Assembly: GCA_025384855.1 (NCBI GenBank)
Contig: JALAHT010000005.1
Location: 248,001-312,000 of the forward strand
Source: Luteirhabdus salina
Lineage (GTDB): Bacteria > Bacteroidota > Bacteroidia > Flavobacteriales > Flavobacteriaceae
Reading direction: 5' to 3'
Length of the DNA stretch: 64,000 nucleotides
Below, in pieces: positions 9,181-16,623 of the stretch (position 1 is its first letter; every line of letters starts with the position of its first letter). The translations under genes and the position numbers were made by a program. The notes under the pieces were generated by a model, which had not been told where the DNA came from, did no database searches, and saw nothing but the letters and a program-made list of their open reading frames with translations.

Positions 9181-11018
9181 GAAGCGTTTTTTCGTTGGTT
9201 TTTAATGTGTTCGCGTAACTTCAAATATTTAAGGTACGTGGTATGGGCGCTAAAGGTACAAATTACCAAACCGTTTAGGCCGTCCAAAAAACCCATTCGC
9301 AAAATATACGATTTAAAAAAGGTCCATGACGGTTTCACCAAAATATCGAAAATTGTCGAACGTCTTCCTAACTTAAAATATTCTTTGGCGGCAATGGTCG
9401 AGAACTTCTGTACTTTTTGGGCATGCTCGCTATAATTCTGGTGTACCCAATGTAGGATGCTACCTTCCAGTCGACCGGTTTTACTGCCGGTTTCCATTTG
9501 GATGGTGTCGTGTGGATTTATACCACCCCAACGCGCCTTTCTTCTATCGAAGATGCGTAGTTTGCGATCGGGATGCCAATCGGAATGGTAAATCCATTGT
9601 CCACAATAATTATTGAATCGTTTGGCATAATAACCGTCCTTGTCCCAATGTTGTCGCAATCTCGAAATAGAGGCCTGTAGTTCCTTGCTTAGGGCTTCAT
9701 CGGCATCCAATGAAATGATACGATCATATTTGGCAGCGTCTACTGCTGCGTTTTTTTGTTGGATGTGACCCTCAAATTTCTGTTGCATAAACCGTACGGG
9801 ATACCGTTTGCAGATTTCTTTGGTGGTATCTGTGCTGAAAGAGTCCAGCACTACGATATCCTCTGCTACGGGCAATAAGGACTCGATACAACGCGCGATG
9901 TTTTTCTCCTCGTTGAAGGTGATAATCGTTGCTGAAAAACGCTCAGCTTCCGGAATTGAAATTGTTTCTGTTAAAAACTCATCCAGTGCCGGATAAATCA
10001 ATTCTGGTACAAACTGCTCGTAATATTTTGCCGCTCTTTTTCGAACCGGTTTCTTATTTGAAAAAACAGGTTTGTAATCGATAAAGTCGTATAAATGAAC
10101 CGATGTATTCTTTTTGCGGTCTTCAAAAACGCTCCAAGCTTCCTTCTTTATCCATGGCGTGAAAATGGCAAACGTTTTTACATCTAATGCTTTTGCCATA
10201 TTTACCGCGCCGCCTTCATTCCCGATTAACGCAGTGCAATGATGTGTTAACGCCATAAACTCACGCAAGCTTTTGCCATACAGTTCGAGATGGATATGCG
10301 ATTGGGTTTCAGGTGAGCAAAGCTTATATAATTCCTCAACTTGTTCGCGTTGGGAGGGAATATAGTTGAAGAGCAATTGCCCTTGGGTTTTCTTCACAAT
10401 AAAATCCAATAAATCCGCCATGTAGGGAAGGGGATAGGTCTTGAATTCATTGCTACCCAACACCGAAATCATGTACAGTGGTTTAGAAAGGTCGATGTTG
10501 GCATTCTTAATCTGGGTTGCCGCCAAGTCCTTTTCTGCGTCGGTAAGATATATTTTCGGTTTATGGTTGAAGTCGATGTCCGGCAAGAACGGCTGTAAGA
10601 GCATCAACCTGTTTTCGATGGCCAATCCGGCGTTGGTTAAGGAAATGGTCCTTCTTGAAAAGGTATGTGTATAGGCAAATTGCGTATACCATTTTTTAAA
10701 GGAAATACGGTATTTGGCTCCCGAACTTTTGGCAATCCATGCACTGCTTATTTTAGCGTAGACATCAATAACCACATCATAGCCTTCATTTTTGATGGTT
10801 TCCCGCAATGCTTTGAATTGGGCTTTCGATTGTTCGATGGCCTCGGTAAAGGGAATTATCTTATCGATTACAGGATTATGTTCGATAACCGGGATGGTAT
10901 GCGAATTGACCAAGTAATGCAATTCGGCTTTTGGGTAGTGCTTGCGAAGTACTTCAAATAGCACGGTAGACGTTAGTACGTCTCCAATCATTTTCTGCTG
11001 TATGATAAGTACCTTCAT
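9177..11018 (-). CDS. GT9 heptosyltransferase-like / GT2 glycosyltransferase fusion
   Basis: A 613-residue two-domain protein. Residues 1 to about 340 are GT9 (ADP-heptose:LPS heptosyltransferase fold): VLIIQQKMIGDVLTSTVL at the start, and CTALIGNEGGAVNMAKAL (about 260) as the donor-binding motif. Residues from about 358 are a WaaE/KdtX-like GT2: ATIITFNEEKNIARCIESLL, then IVVLDSFSTDTT and IISLDADEALS with the catalytic acids, and KLRIFDRRKARWGG further on. The frame is unbroken through the linker, so this is a real fusion of two usually separate LPS-core enzymes. It is the first gene of a three-gene run on the minus strand, 6 bp after dapD. Confidence 0.88.
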   Translation of the reverse strand: MKVLIIQQKMIGDVLTSTVLFEVLRKHYPKAELHYLVNSHTIPVIEHNPVIDKIIPFTEAIEQSKAQFKALRETIKNEGYDVVIDVYAKISSAWIAKSSGAKYRISFKKWYTQFAYTHTFSRRTISLTNAGLAIENRLMLLQPFLPDIDFNHKPKIYLTDAEKDLAATQIKNANIDLSKPLYMISVLGSNEFKTYPLPYMADLLDFIVKKTQGQLLFNYIPSQREQVEELYKLCSPETQSHIHLELYGKSLREFMALTHHCTALIGNEGGAVNMAKALDVKTFAIFTPWIKKEAWSVFEDRKKNTSVHLYDFIDYKPVFSNKKPVRKRAAKYYEQFVPELIYPALDEFLTETISIPEAERFSATIITFNEEKNIARCIESLLPVAEDIVVLDSFSTDTTKEICKRYPVRFMQQKFEGHIQQKNAAVDAAKYDRIISLDADEALSKELQASISRLRQHWDKDGYYAKRFNNYCGQWIYHSDWHPDRKLRIFDRRKARWGGINPHDTIQMETGSKTGRLEGSILHWVHQNYSEHAQKVQKFSTIAAKEYFKLGRRSTIFDILVKPSWTFFKSYILRMGFLDGLNGLVICTFSAHTTYLKYLKLREHIKNQRKNAS

Positions 11019-11024
11019 ACCGAA

Positions 11025-11840
11025 TTACACCGCTACATCGTATTCGCGAAGGGCATCGTTAAGCGATGTTTTTTTGTTGGTGCTTTCCTTTCGTTTCCCA
11101 ATTATCAGGGCACAAGGCACTTGATATTCCCCTGCTGGGAATTTTTTGGTGTAACTTCCTGGAATAACGACCGATCGCGTTGGTACCAACCCTTTGCTCT
11201 CTTTTGGTTCATCGCCCGTAACATCAATGATTTTTGTGGAGGCTGTAAGTACTACATTGGCTCCAAGTACCGCTTCTTTTTCAACACGAACGCCTTCGAC
11301 CACGATACAGCGTGAGCCGATAAAACAATTGTCTTCAATAATAACGGGTGCTGCCTGTAACGGTTCCAAAACGCCACCGATACCTACACCACCACTGAGG
11401 TGGACATTCTTACCAATTTGGGCACAACTCCCAACGGTTGCCCAGGTGTCGACCATGGTTCCTTCGTCAACATACGCCCCAATATTTACATAGCTTGGCA
11501 TCATGATAACGCCTTTAGAAATATAGGCACCGTGACGTGCAACCGCGTGTGGTACCACACGGATTCCTTTTTCTTGGTAGCCTTTTTTGAGTGGAATTTT
11601 ATCATGGTATTCAAAAATTCCGGCTTCCATGGTTTCCATTTTTTGAATTGGGAAATACAGTACTACCGCTTTTTTCACCCATTCGTTTACCTGCCAACCG
11701 TTAGTAGTAGGTTCAGCACAGCGGAGCTCACCGCTATCGCATAATGAAACCACTTTTCGGATGGCAGCTATGGTGTCTTGGTTTGAAAGCAAGAAACGGT
11801 CATCCCATGCTTTTTCTATCGTTGTACGTAATTCGGTCAT
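11025..11840 (-). CDS. dapD: 2,3,4,5-tetrahydropyridine-2,6-dicarboxylate N-succinyltransferase
   Basis: Succinylates tetrahydrodipicolinate in the succinylase branch of lysine and meso-diaminopimelate synthesis, using succinyl-CoA. The protein begins MTELRTTIEKAWDDR and has the left-handed beta-helix (hexapeptide) region from about residue 100. Its stretches include GVIMMPSYVNIGAYVDEG, VGSCAQIGKNVHLSGG and EDNCFIGSRCIVVEGV. I take the ATG at 11840 (271 residues, normal for DapD) rather than an upstream in-frame codon at 11888. It diverges from ruvX with 116 bp between them, and the LPS glycosyltransferase fusion follows after 6 bp. Confidence 0.95.
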   Translation of the reverse strand: MTELRTTIEKAWDDRFLLSNQDTIAAIRKVVSLCDSGELRCAEPTTNGWQVNEWVKKAVVLYFPIQKMETMEAGIFEYHDKIPLKKGYQEKGIRVVPHAVARHGAYISKGVIMMPSYVNIGAYVDEGTMVDTWATVGSCAQIGKNVHLSGGVGIGGVLEPLQAAPVIIEDNCFIGSRCIVVEGVRVEKEAVLGANVVLTASTKIIDVTGDEPKESKGLVPTRSVVIPGSYTKKFPAGEYQVPCALIIGKRKESTNKKTSLNDALREYDVAV

Positions 11841-11944
11841 AAAGTAGTTTTTGGTCGGTAACGATGCTTTTAAGAAGCACTCTCGCAAAGATAGTCACCA
11901 ATTTGAAAACAGCCCACTAATTCGAATATTGTTCGGTAATGTGG

Positions 11945-11953
11945 TATTTTTGC
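11945..11953 (+). promoter_or_regulatory. -7 promoter box (tatttttgc) for ruvX
   Basis: A TAnnTTTG match ending only 3 bases before the ruvX ATG at 11957. Transcription starting the usual few bases after the box would begin at or next to the ATG, giving a leaderless mRNA. It also argues against an upstream in-frame start at 11939. Confidence 0.6.
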
Positions 11954-11956
11954 GGT

Positions 11957-12367
11957 ATGGGAAGAATATTGGCAATCGATTTTGGATTAAAACGTACGGG
12001 CTTAGCGGTTACCGATGAGCTTCAGATGATCGCTTCGGGCCTGACAACAGTTGTGACAGTCGATTTGATGCAGTATTTGAAGGATTATTTTCAGGAAGAG
12101 AAGGTGGAACTCACCTTGGTCGGTTTTCCTACCCAAAAAGACGGCACGCCTAGCGACATAGAAGGAAACATTCAAGAGTTCTTGAAGGTCTTTGCTGAGG
12201 AATTTCCCCATATGCCTGTGCAGCGGGAAGACGAACGTTACACCAGTAAGATGGCATTTCAAACGATGATTGATAGTGGATTGAAGAAAAAAAAGCGCCG
12301 AAACAAAGAGCTGTTGGATGAAATCAGTGCGACGATTATTTTGCAGCAGTATCTCTATCGGCAGTGA
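11957..12367 (+). CDS. ruvX: RuvX/YqgF Holliday junction resolvase-like nuclease
   Basis: RNase H-fold nuclease thought to act in 16S rRNA 5' maturation and possibly on Holliday junctions. It has 136 residues: RILAIDFGLKRTGLAVTD at the N-terminus with the catalytic Asp, LVGFPTQKDGTPSD (about residue 53), VQREDERYTSKMA (about residue 90), and DEISATIILQQYL at the C-terminus with the final catalytic Asp. ATG at 11957 is chosen because the promoter box lies immediately upstream. The TGA stop is also the first three bases of a gagtagt heptamer tract. Confidence 0.92.
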   Translation: MGRILAIDFGLKRTGLAVTDELQMIASGLTTVVTVDLMQYLKDYFQEEKVELTLVGFPTQKDGTPSDIEGNIQEFLKVFAEEFPHMPVQREDERYTSKMAFQTMIDSGLKKKKRRNKELLDEISATIILQQYLYRQ

Positions 12368-12392
12368 GTAGTGAGTAGTGAGTAGTGAGTAG
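12365..12392. repeat. heptamer tandem repeat (tgagtag x4)
   Basis: Four perfect 7-mers, the first of which supplies the TGA stop codon of ruvX. The same unit family recurs at 18527-18575. Confidence 0.9.
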
Positions 12393-12413
12393 TGGATATA
12401 TTTAAGTTTCCAA

Positions 12414-12469
12414 CATCCAACATCCAACATCCAACATCCAACATCCAACATCCAAATTCCAAATCTCAA
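12414..12469. repeat. heptamer tandem repeat (catccaa, 8 units)
   Basis: Six perfect catccaa units followed by two drifted ones (attccaa, atctcaa), all in 7-nt phase. It lies in the 312-bp gap between ruvX and def. The rest of that gap is AT-rich with shorter runs such as cataattcataattc, and ends with the def promoter. Confidence 0.9.
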
Positions 12470-12651
12470 AATAGTCCTTGGTCATTAGTTTATAGTTTCG
12501 ACATATTTCCAAGCTAATTGTTACATGTATTAAAAATTCTACATTCATAATTCATAATTCTGAATTCTAGAAACATCAACAAATCTTCAGTTTCAATTTC
12601 GGTTTCATTTTCATTTTCAACTTCTCATTACCTACTTCCCTTGCAATTCGC

Positions 12652-12660
12652 TACCTTTGC
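12652..12660 (+). promoter_or_regulatory. -7 promoter box (tacctttgc) for def
   Basis: TAnnTTTGC match 19 bases upstream of the def ATG. It is the only recognisable signal in the last 180 bases of this gap. Confidence 0.6.
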
Positions 12661-12679
12661 CGAAAATTGTTGAAGACCT

Positions 12680-13270
12680 ATGATTTTACCCATCAGAGCC
12701 TATGGCGATACCGTTTTGCGGAAAAAGGGCAAAGAGATTTCAAAAGAGTATCCTAAACTGGATGAATTAATCGAAAACATGTACGAAACCATGTATGCCG
12801 CTAAAGGTGTAGGATTGGCGGCACCGCAGATTGGCTTGCCTATCCGCTTGTTCTTGGTCGATGCTACGCCCTTTGCCGATGATGAGGATTTGAGTGAAGA
12901 GGAACGAAAGCAGCTCACCGATTTTCGCCAGACGTTTATCAATGCCGAGATCTTGGAAGAGGAAGGCGACGAATGGGCGTTTAATGAAGGTTGTTTAAGT
13001 ATTCCTGAGGTTCGGGAAGATGTATTTCGGCAGCCAGACATAACCATCAAATTTCAGGATGAAGACTTCAACACGCACACGAAAAAGTATAGCGGCATTG
13101 CAGCACGTATCATTCAACATGAATACGATCATATCGAGGGGGTTTTGTTCACCGACAAACTGTCTCCGTTGAAAAAGCGATTGATTAAAAGCAAGTTGAA
13201 AAAGATTTCAACCGGAAAAATCAATATCGACTACAAAATGCGGTTTCCACTAGCCAAAAAGAAACGTTAA
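12680..13270 (+). CDS. def: Peptide deformylase
   Basis: Metalloenzyme removing the formyl group from the N-terminal Met of nascent proteins. The 196-residue protein has all three family motifs: GVGLAAPQIG (about residue 41), EGCLSIPE (about residue 102, with the metal-binding Cys) and QHEYDHIEG (about residue 149, the HExxH metal site). It is somewhat longer than the E. coli enzyme through an acidic insertion around residues 60-95, common in Bacteroidota. DUF5606 and mazG follow on the same strand. Confidence 0.96.
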   Translation: MILPIRAYGDTVLRKKGKEISKEYPKLDELIENMYETMYAAKGVGLAAPQIGLPIRLFLVDATPFADDEDLSEEERKQLTDFRQTFINAEILEEEGDEWAFNEGCLSIPEVREDVFRQPDITIKFQDEDFNTHTKKYSGIAARIIQHEYDHIEGVLFTDKLSPLKKRLIKSKLKKISTGKINIDYKMRFPLAKKKR

Positions 13271-13350
13271 ACCGTTGCACAACTGAGACAAACCCCGCAT
13301 ATTTGCACTCCGCGTAAAAAAAAATTGAAATAGCATAAGAAGTATCGTTT

Positions 13351-13764
13351 ATGAGCTTAGAAAAAATCTTATCGATTTCCGGAAAACCCGGACTGTATAA
13401 ATTAAAAGGTCAAACCCGTACTGGATTCTTAGCCGAATCGCTTCAGGACGGAAGAAAAGTAAACGTTAGCGGTCGTCATAACGTAAGTTTGCTGAGCGAA
13501 ATCGCTATTTACACCTTGACGGAAGAAGTGCCGTTGCGCGAGGTATTTCAAAAAATGTCGGAAAAGGAAAACGGCGAAAAGGCGATTAGTCATAAGGAGC
13601 CAAAAATCAAATTAGAGGAATACTTTTTTGAAGTACTTCCTGAATATGACGAAGACCGCGTATATGCTAGTGATATTAAGAAAGTGATTCAGTGGTATAA
13701 CCTTTTGGTTGAAAACGACCTAGCCGATTTCTCTGAAGGCAACGCTACCTCGGAAGAGGAGTAA
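13351..13764 (+). CDS. DUF5606 family protein
   Basis: A 137-residue cytoplasmic protein beginning MSLEKILSISGKPGLYKL. This start and the following GQTRTGFLAESLQDGRKVNV match DUF5606, a family I know only from Bacteroidota, where it often follows def. The N-terminal half looks like a small beta-barrel and the C-terminal half (KIKLEEYFFEVLPEYDEDRVYASDIKKVIQWYNLL region) is helical and acidic. No catalytic motif is visible and the function is unknown. A terminator lies 24 bp downstream, closing the def-DUF5606 unit. Confidence 0.8.
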   Translation: MSLEKILSISGKPGLYKLKGQTRTGFLAESLQDGRKVNVSGRHNVSLLSEIAIYTLTEEVPLREVFQKMSEKENGEKAISHKEPKIKLEEYFFEVLPEYDEDRVYASDIKKVIQWYNLLVENDLADFSEGNATSEEE

Positions 13765-13788
13765 TAACTTTTAAGATAGTAAAAAAAA

Positions 13789-13826
13789 GTCGCCCTAAGC
13801 TTGTCGAAGGGTGGCTTTTTTATTTT
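13789..13826 (+). terminator. Intrinsic terminator after DUF5606
   Basis: An 8-bp stem with two G-U pairs (gtcgccct with agggtggc) around an 11-base loop, followed by ttttttatttt. It stands 24 bp after the DUF5606 stop. An A-run before the stem could serve the opposite strand. Confidence 0.75.
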
Positions 13827-13828
13827 AA

Positions 13829-13868
13829 GGAGCAAAGGAGCAAAGGAGCAAAGGAGCAGAGCAGCAAA
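13829..13868. repeat. octamer tandem repeat (ggagcaaa, 5 units)
   Basis: Three perfect ggagcaaa units then ggagcaga and gcagcaaa, starting right after the terminator. It opens the 699-bp gap between DUF5606 and mazG. That gap also holds a long drifting heptamer tract, a hairpin-rich element and a second heptamer tract. I see no gene in it. Confidence 0.85.
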
Positions 13869-13980
13869 GGGTTAGTTGTTAGTCAATGGTCTGTAGTCGT
13901 TAGAAAACTAGAGAATGGCGGAGTGACATTCATATAGCCTCTATTCAAATTTTATTCGTCCGTTGCTATTAGCTCCTTCT

Positions 13981-14127
13981 AACTATCAACTTTCGACTTT
14001 CGACTTTCGACTACCGACTACCGACTACCGACTAAGGACCACCGACCACCGACCACCGACTACCAACTACCAACTACCAACTATCGACTATCGACTATCG
14101 ACTATAGACTAAAGACTAAAGACCAAA
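13981..14127. repeat. drifting heptamer ladder, 21 units of pattern RACYNNN
   Basis: Twenty-one consecutive 7-nt units in strict phase over 147 bp, each fitting [GA]AC[TC]NNN. The sequence changes in small blocks: gactttc, then gactacc three times, gaccacc three times, gactacc, aactacc, gactatc, gactata, gactaaa, gaccaaa. No insertion or deletion breaks the 7-nt register although the units differ. Confidence 0.92.
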
Positions 14128-14136
14128 GACAGCAAT

Positions 14137-14250
14137 AGGGATTGAGCGGCCTGTATAAGCTCTTCCCGCTTTTGCGGGAAAGCGAGTAGCGCCTGCCTGC
14201 CGGCAGGCAGGAAAGCCCGGCCCGAACGAGCCGATGGCGAGGAGGGATTG
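14137..14250. repeat. hairpin-rich intergenic element flanked by agggattg
   Basis: A 114-bp GC-rich block in AT-rich surroundings, bounded by direct copies of agggattg (14137-14144 and 14243-14250). It contains a hairpin (ttcccgc, tttt, gcgggaa), a perfect 20-bp palindrome at 14192-14211, and the segment gaaagcccggcccgaacg. From memory it resembles dispersed, non-coding, hairpin-bearing elements frequent in Bacteroidota intergenic regions, but I cannot check that here. Confidence 0.55.
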
Positions 14251-14376
14251 CCTAGAAAAATTACAAATTGCAAACACCAACTTTCAGAATTGTGGAAGGC
14301 TATGATACTAGAATGTTGATTGCTATTACTATTGGTTGAGGCATTTGAACTACATACCCTTTATCTTGAGCAAAAA

Positions 14377-14439
14377 GCATAAAGCATAAAGCATAAAGCA
14401 TAAAGCATAAAGCTTATAGCATACAGCATACAGCATACG
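14377..14439. repeat. heptamer tandem repeat (gcataaa and variants, 9 units)
   Basis: Five perfect gcataaa units followed in phase by gcttata, gcataca twice and gcatacg. It ends 11 bases before the mazG promoter box. Confidence 0.9.
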
Positions 14440-14450
14440 GCTGAAATCAG

Positions 14451-14458
14451 TACTTTTG
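14451..14458 (+). promoter_or_regulatory. -7 promoter box (tacttttg) for mazG
   Basis: TAnnTTTG match ending 5 bases before the mazG ATG at 14464, so the transcript is probably leaderless or nearly so. Confidence 0.55.
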
Positions 14459-14463
14459 AAACC

Positions 14464-15240
14464 ATGAATTCACGAGCAGCACAACTTAAGGCATACGATC
14501 GATTATTAACTATTATGGATGAGCTGCGGGAGCAGTGTCCGTGGGACCGAAAGCAAACGATGCAGTCGCTTCGTCATTTAACCATCGAAGAGACCTACGA
14601 ACTTGGCGATGCCATTTTGGATAACGATTTGGAAGAGGTAAAGAAAGAGTTAGGCGATTTACTATTGCATATTGTTTTCTATGGAAAAATCGGGAGTGAA
14701 ACGAACGACTTCGATATGGCAGATGTAGCCAACGGCATCTGCGAAAAATTGATTGCGCGTCACCCGCACATTTACGGCGACATCGATGTGGAAGATGAAG
14801 AAGAAGTAAAGCGAAATTGGGAAAACCTAAAGTTGAAAGAAGGTAAGAAAAGCGTCTTGGAAGGCGTGCCGAATTCTCTTCCGTCCTTGGTGAAGGCGAA
14901 TCGTATTCAGGATAAGGTGGCCGGGGTTGGTTTTGATTGGGAAAAGCCCGAACAGGTTTTTGAAAAGTTGAAGGAAGAATTGGAGGAATTACAGCATGAG
15001 GTTACAGAGGCGAATTCTGATAAAATTGAAGCCGAGTTTGGCGATGTGCTGTTTTCGATGGTAAACTATGCACGTTTTTTAAAGGTAAATCCGGAAAACG
15101 CCTTGGAGCGCACAAACAAAAAATTTATCAAGCGCTTTCAGTATTTGGAGCAAAAGGCCAAGGAGCATGGTAAGACCTTAAAGGAAATGACGCTTGCCGA
15201 AATGGATGTTTTCTGGAACGAGGCGAAGTTGAAGCCCTAA
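14464..15240 (+). CDS. mazG: Nucleoside triphosphate pyrophosphohydrolase MazG
   Basis: Hydrolyses (d)NTPs to monophosphates and PPi, with a house-cleaning role. The 258-residue protein has two MazG domains. In the first, REQCPWDRKQTMQSLRHLTI leads into EETYELGDAI and the EEVKKELGDLLLH metal-binding helices (residues about 35-75). In the second, EELEELQHEV and EAEFGDVLFSMVNYAR (about residues 170-205). Both sets of acidic residues are present. Length is normal for the two-domain bacterial form. It stands alone with its own promoter after a repeat-rich gap. Confidence 0.95.
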   Translation: MNSRAAQLKAYDRLLTIMDELREQCPWDRKQTMQSLRHLTIEETYELGDAILDNDLEEVKKELGDLLLHIVFYGKIGSETNDFDMADVANGICEKLIARHPHIYGDIDVEDEEEVKRNWENLKLKEGKKSVLEGVPNSLPSLVKANRIQDKVAGVGFDWEKPEQVFEKLKEELEELQHEVTEANSDKIEAEFGDVLFSMVNYARFLKVNPENALERTNKKFIKRFQYLEQKAKEHGKTLKEMTLAEMDVFWNEAKLKP

Positions 15241-15325
15241 TGCTATAGTAAGAATTCAAAAAGAATACGTTTTATAACGGTTTAACGTATAATTTCACTA
15301 TTTTCCGCGTTTCTAAATTTCCGTT

Positions 15326-16591
15326 ATGAAAACACTCTCTTTTATAAGTACTGTATTTGCCTTAGCAAGCACATCTTTTATACTTTTTGGATGTTCTACA
15401 GATGATTCTGCAACAAATGATGTTGATCAAGAGGAAACAGTTTCCTTCGAAGTATTGATATACCCCGAACAGTATGATCCAGGTACAAACGGAATTGTAT
15501 TGATAAGTGATACAAACGGAACTATAAAGGAGCAAGTGAACTATGATCTTAGTCAGGGTACTATTGTAAATTCAACTTTTCAAGGAAGTCAGGATGAACA
15601 CTACACGGTAACAGTCTTGTCAGCTCTTACAAGTCCCGAACAAAATATTTACCTACTTCACTCTAGCTTGGATGTCCCTCCTGGAAACTATATTTATGGA
15701 AATGAACTACAGGACTTGACTACACATTCTATTGATGTCACTATGCTCGGTGTGCTCAACGATGATGGAACGCCTACCTATCCTTTTAATTATTCTCCAA
15801 TAATATACTCTGGAACCTACTATTCTGATTCTTTTATATTTAATACGGTTGTAGAGGATGGAGCACCATTCTATGCTGCGTTCAAAAGGGACTCTGATGC
15901 ATATCCAAGATATTACTGGAGAGAAAATGTTAATAATGATGTGTCTGAAGTTTTCGAGTACGCGTCGCTGCCCGAAGCTACGGATATCATTACGATGGAA
16001 TGGCCAGAAAATACTACAAGTAATATTGCTGCATACGGCTATTTGAATGGAAATGATACACAAGTGTCACTAGCTAGTAAATATTTCGACCTGAATGAAA
16101 TGGGGCATGATTTTTATACAGTACATTCCCTTTTCGACTACTTTATTTACAGTGTTAATTTTGAGACTGGTAACAAGTTTTATAACCATGTCGAATACTC
16201 TGAAGAAAGCACTTTTATTGCGCAAAATCCTAATTTTGATTTTTCGTTGAGTTCCTTTTCATCTGGAGCCTTTCAATTAGAAACCACAGGATCGTTTACA
16301 GGCTTTCAAGCTACATCTGTTATCAATAATCCTGAAGATAATTTTTATCTAATTCACCATATGTATGGTAGTGCCGAAACTACGATCAATGTTGATGAAG
16401 GGGTTTTGATGTCTGCTATCCTTGATGCTATAAATGCACCGAGTGAGCCTACCGAATTAGAGCTAAAAACAGTTTCCACATTTATGGATACCAGAATCGA
16501 CGGAGATGGTATGTACTCAATGTTTACGGATGAAGCGGTTGCGCCCCCAGCGATAGGGGATACATATCAATCAATACGTTTGGAGCTGTAG
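15326..16591 (+). CDS. Lipoprotein of unknown function
   Basis: A 421-residue protein I do not recognise. The N-terminus is a lipoprotein signal ending in the lipobox ILFGC (Cys at about residue 23), followed by a Ser/Asp/Asn-rich tether, so it is probably anchored at the outer membrane. The mature part is rich in Tyr, Ser, Thr and Asp with alternating short hydrophobic stretches, suggesting a mostly beta structure. No repeats or catalytic motif are evident. The gene is more AT-rich, with a less biased codon choice, than its neighbours, which is compatible with an accessory gene. It converges on the SDR gene 32 bp downstream. Confidence 0.7.
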   Translation: MKTLSFISTVFALASTSFILFGCSTDDSATNDVDQEETVSFEVLIYPEQYDPGTNGIVLISDTNGTIKEQVNYDLSQGTIVNSTFQGSQDEHYTVTVLSALTSPEQNIYLLHSSLDVPPGNYIYGNELQDLTTHSIDVTMLGVLNDDGTPTYPFNYSPIIYSGTYYSDSFIFNTVVEDGAPFYAAFKRDSDAYPRYYWRENVNNDVSEVFEYASLPEATDIITMEWPENTTSNIAAYGYLNGNDTQVSLASKYFDLNEMGHDFYTVHSLFDYFIYSVNFETGNKFYNHVEYSEESTFIAQNPNFDFSLSSFSSGAFQLETTGSFTGFQATSVINNPEDNFYLIHHMYGSAETTINVDEGVLMSAILDAINAPSEPTELELKTVSTFMDTRIDGDGMYSMFTDEAVAPPAIGDTYQSIRLEL

Positions 16592-16623
16592 ACTGTATTG
16601 TGGTGGGTATTATCAAAAAAGCG

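Noticed and set aside
12002-12469. A 155-codon minus-strand ORF starting in the catccaa repeat
   Set aside because: It is antisense to ruvX, and its N-terminus is a translation of the heptamer tract.
14192-14211. Perfect 20-bp palindrome as a phage or integron attachment site
   Set aside because: No integrase or recombinase gene is in the window and the palindrome is embedded in a larger hairpin-rich element.
13829-14439. Possible CRISPR array in the repeat-rich gap
   Set aside because: Units are 7-8 nt and directly adjacent with no spacers, and no cas genes are nearby.
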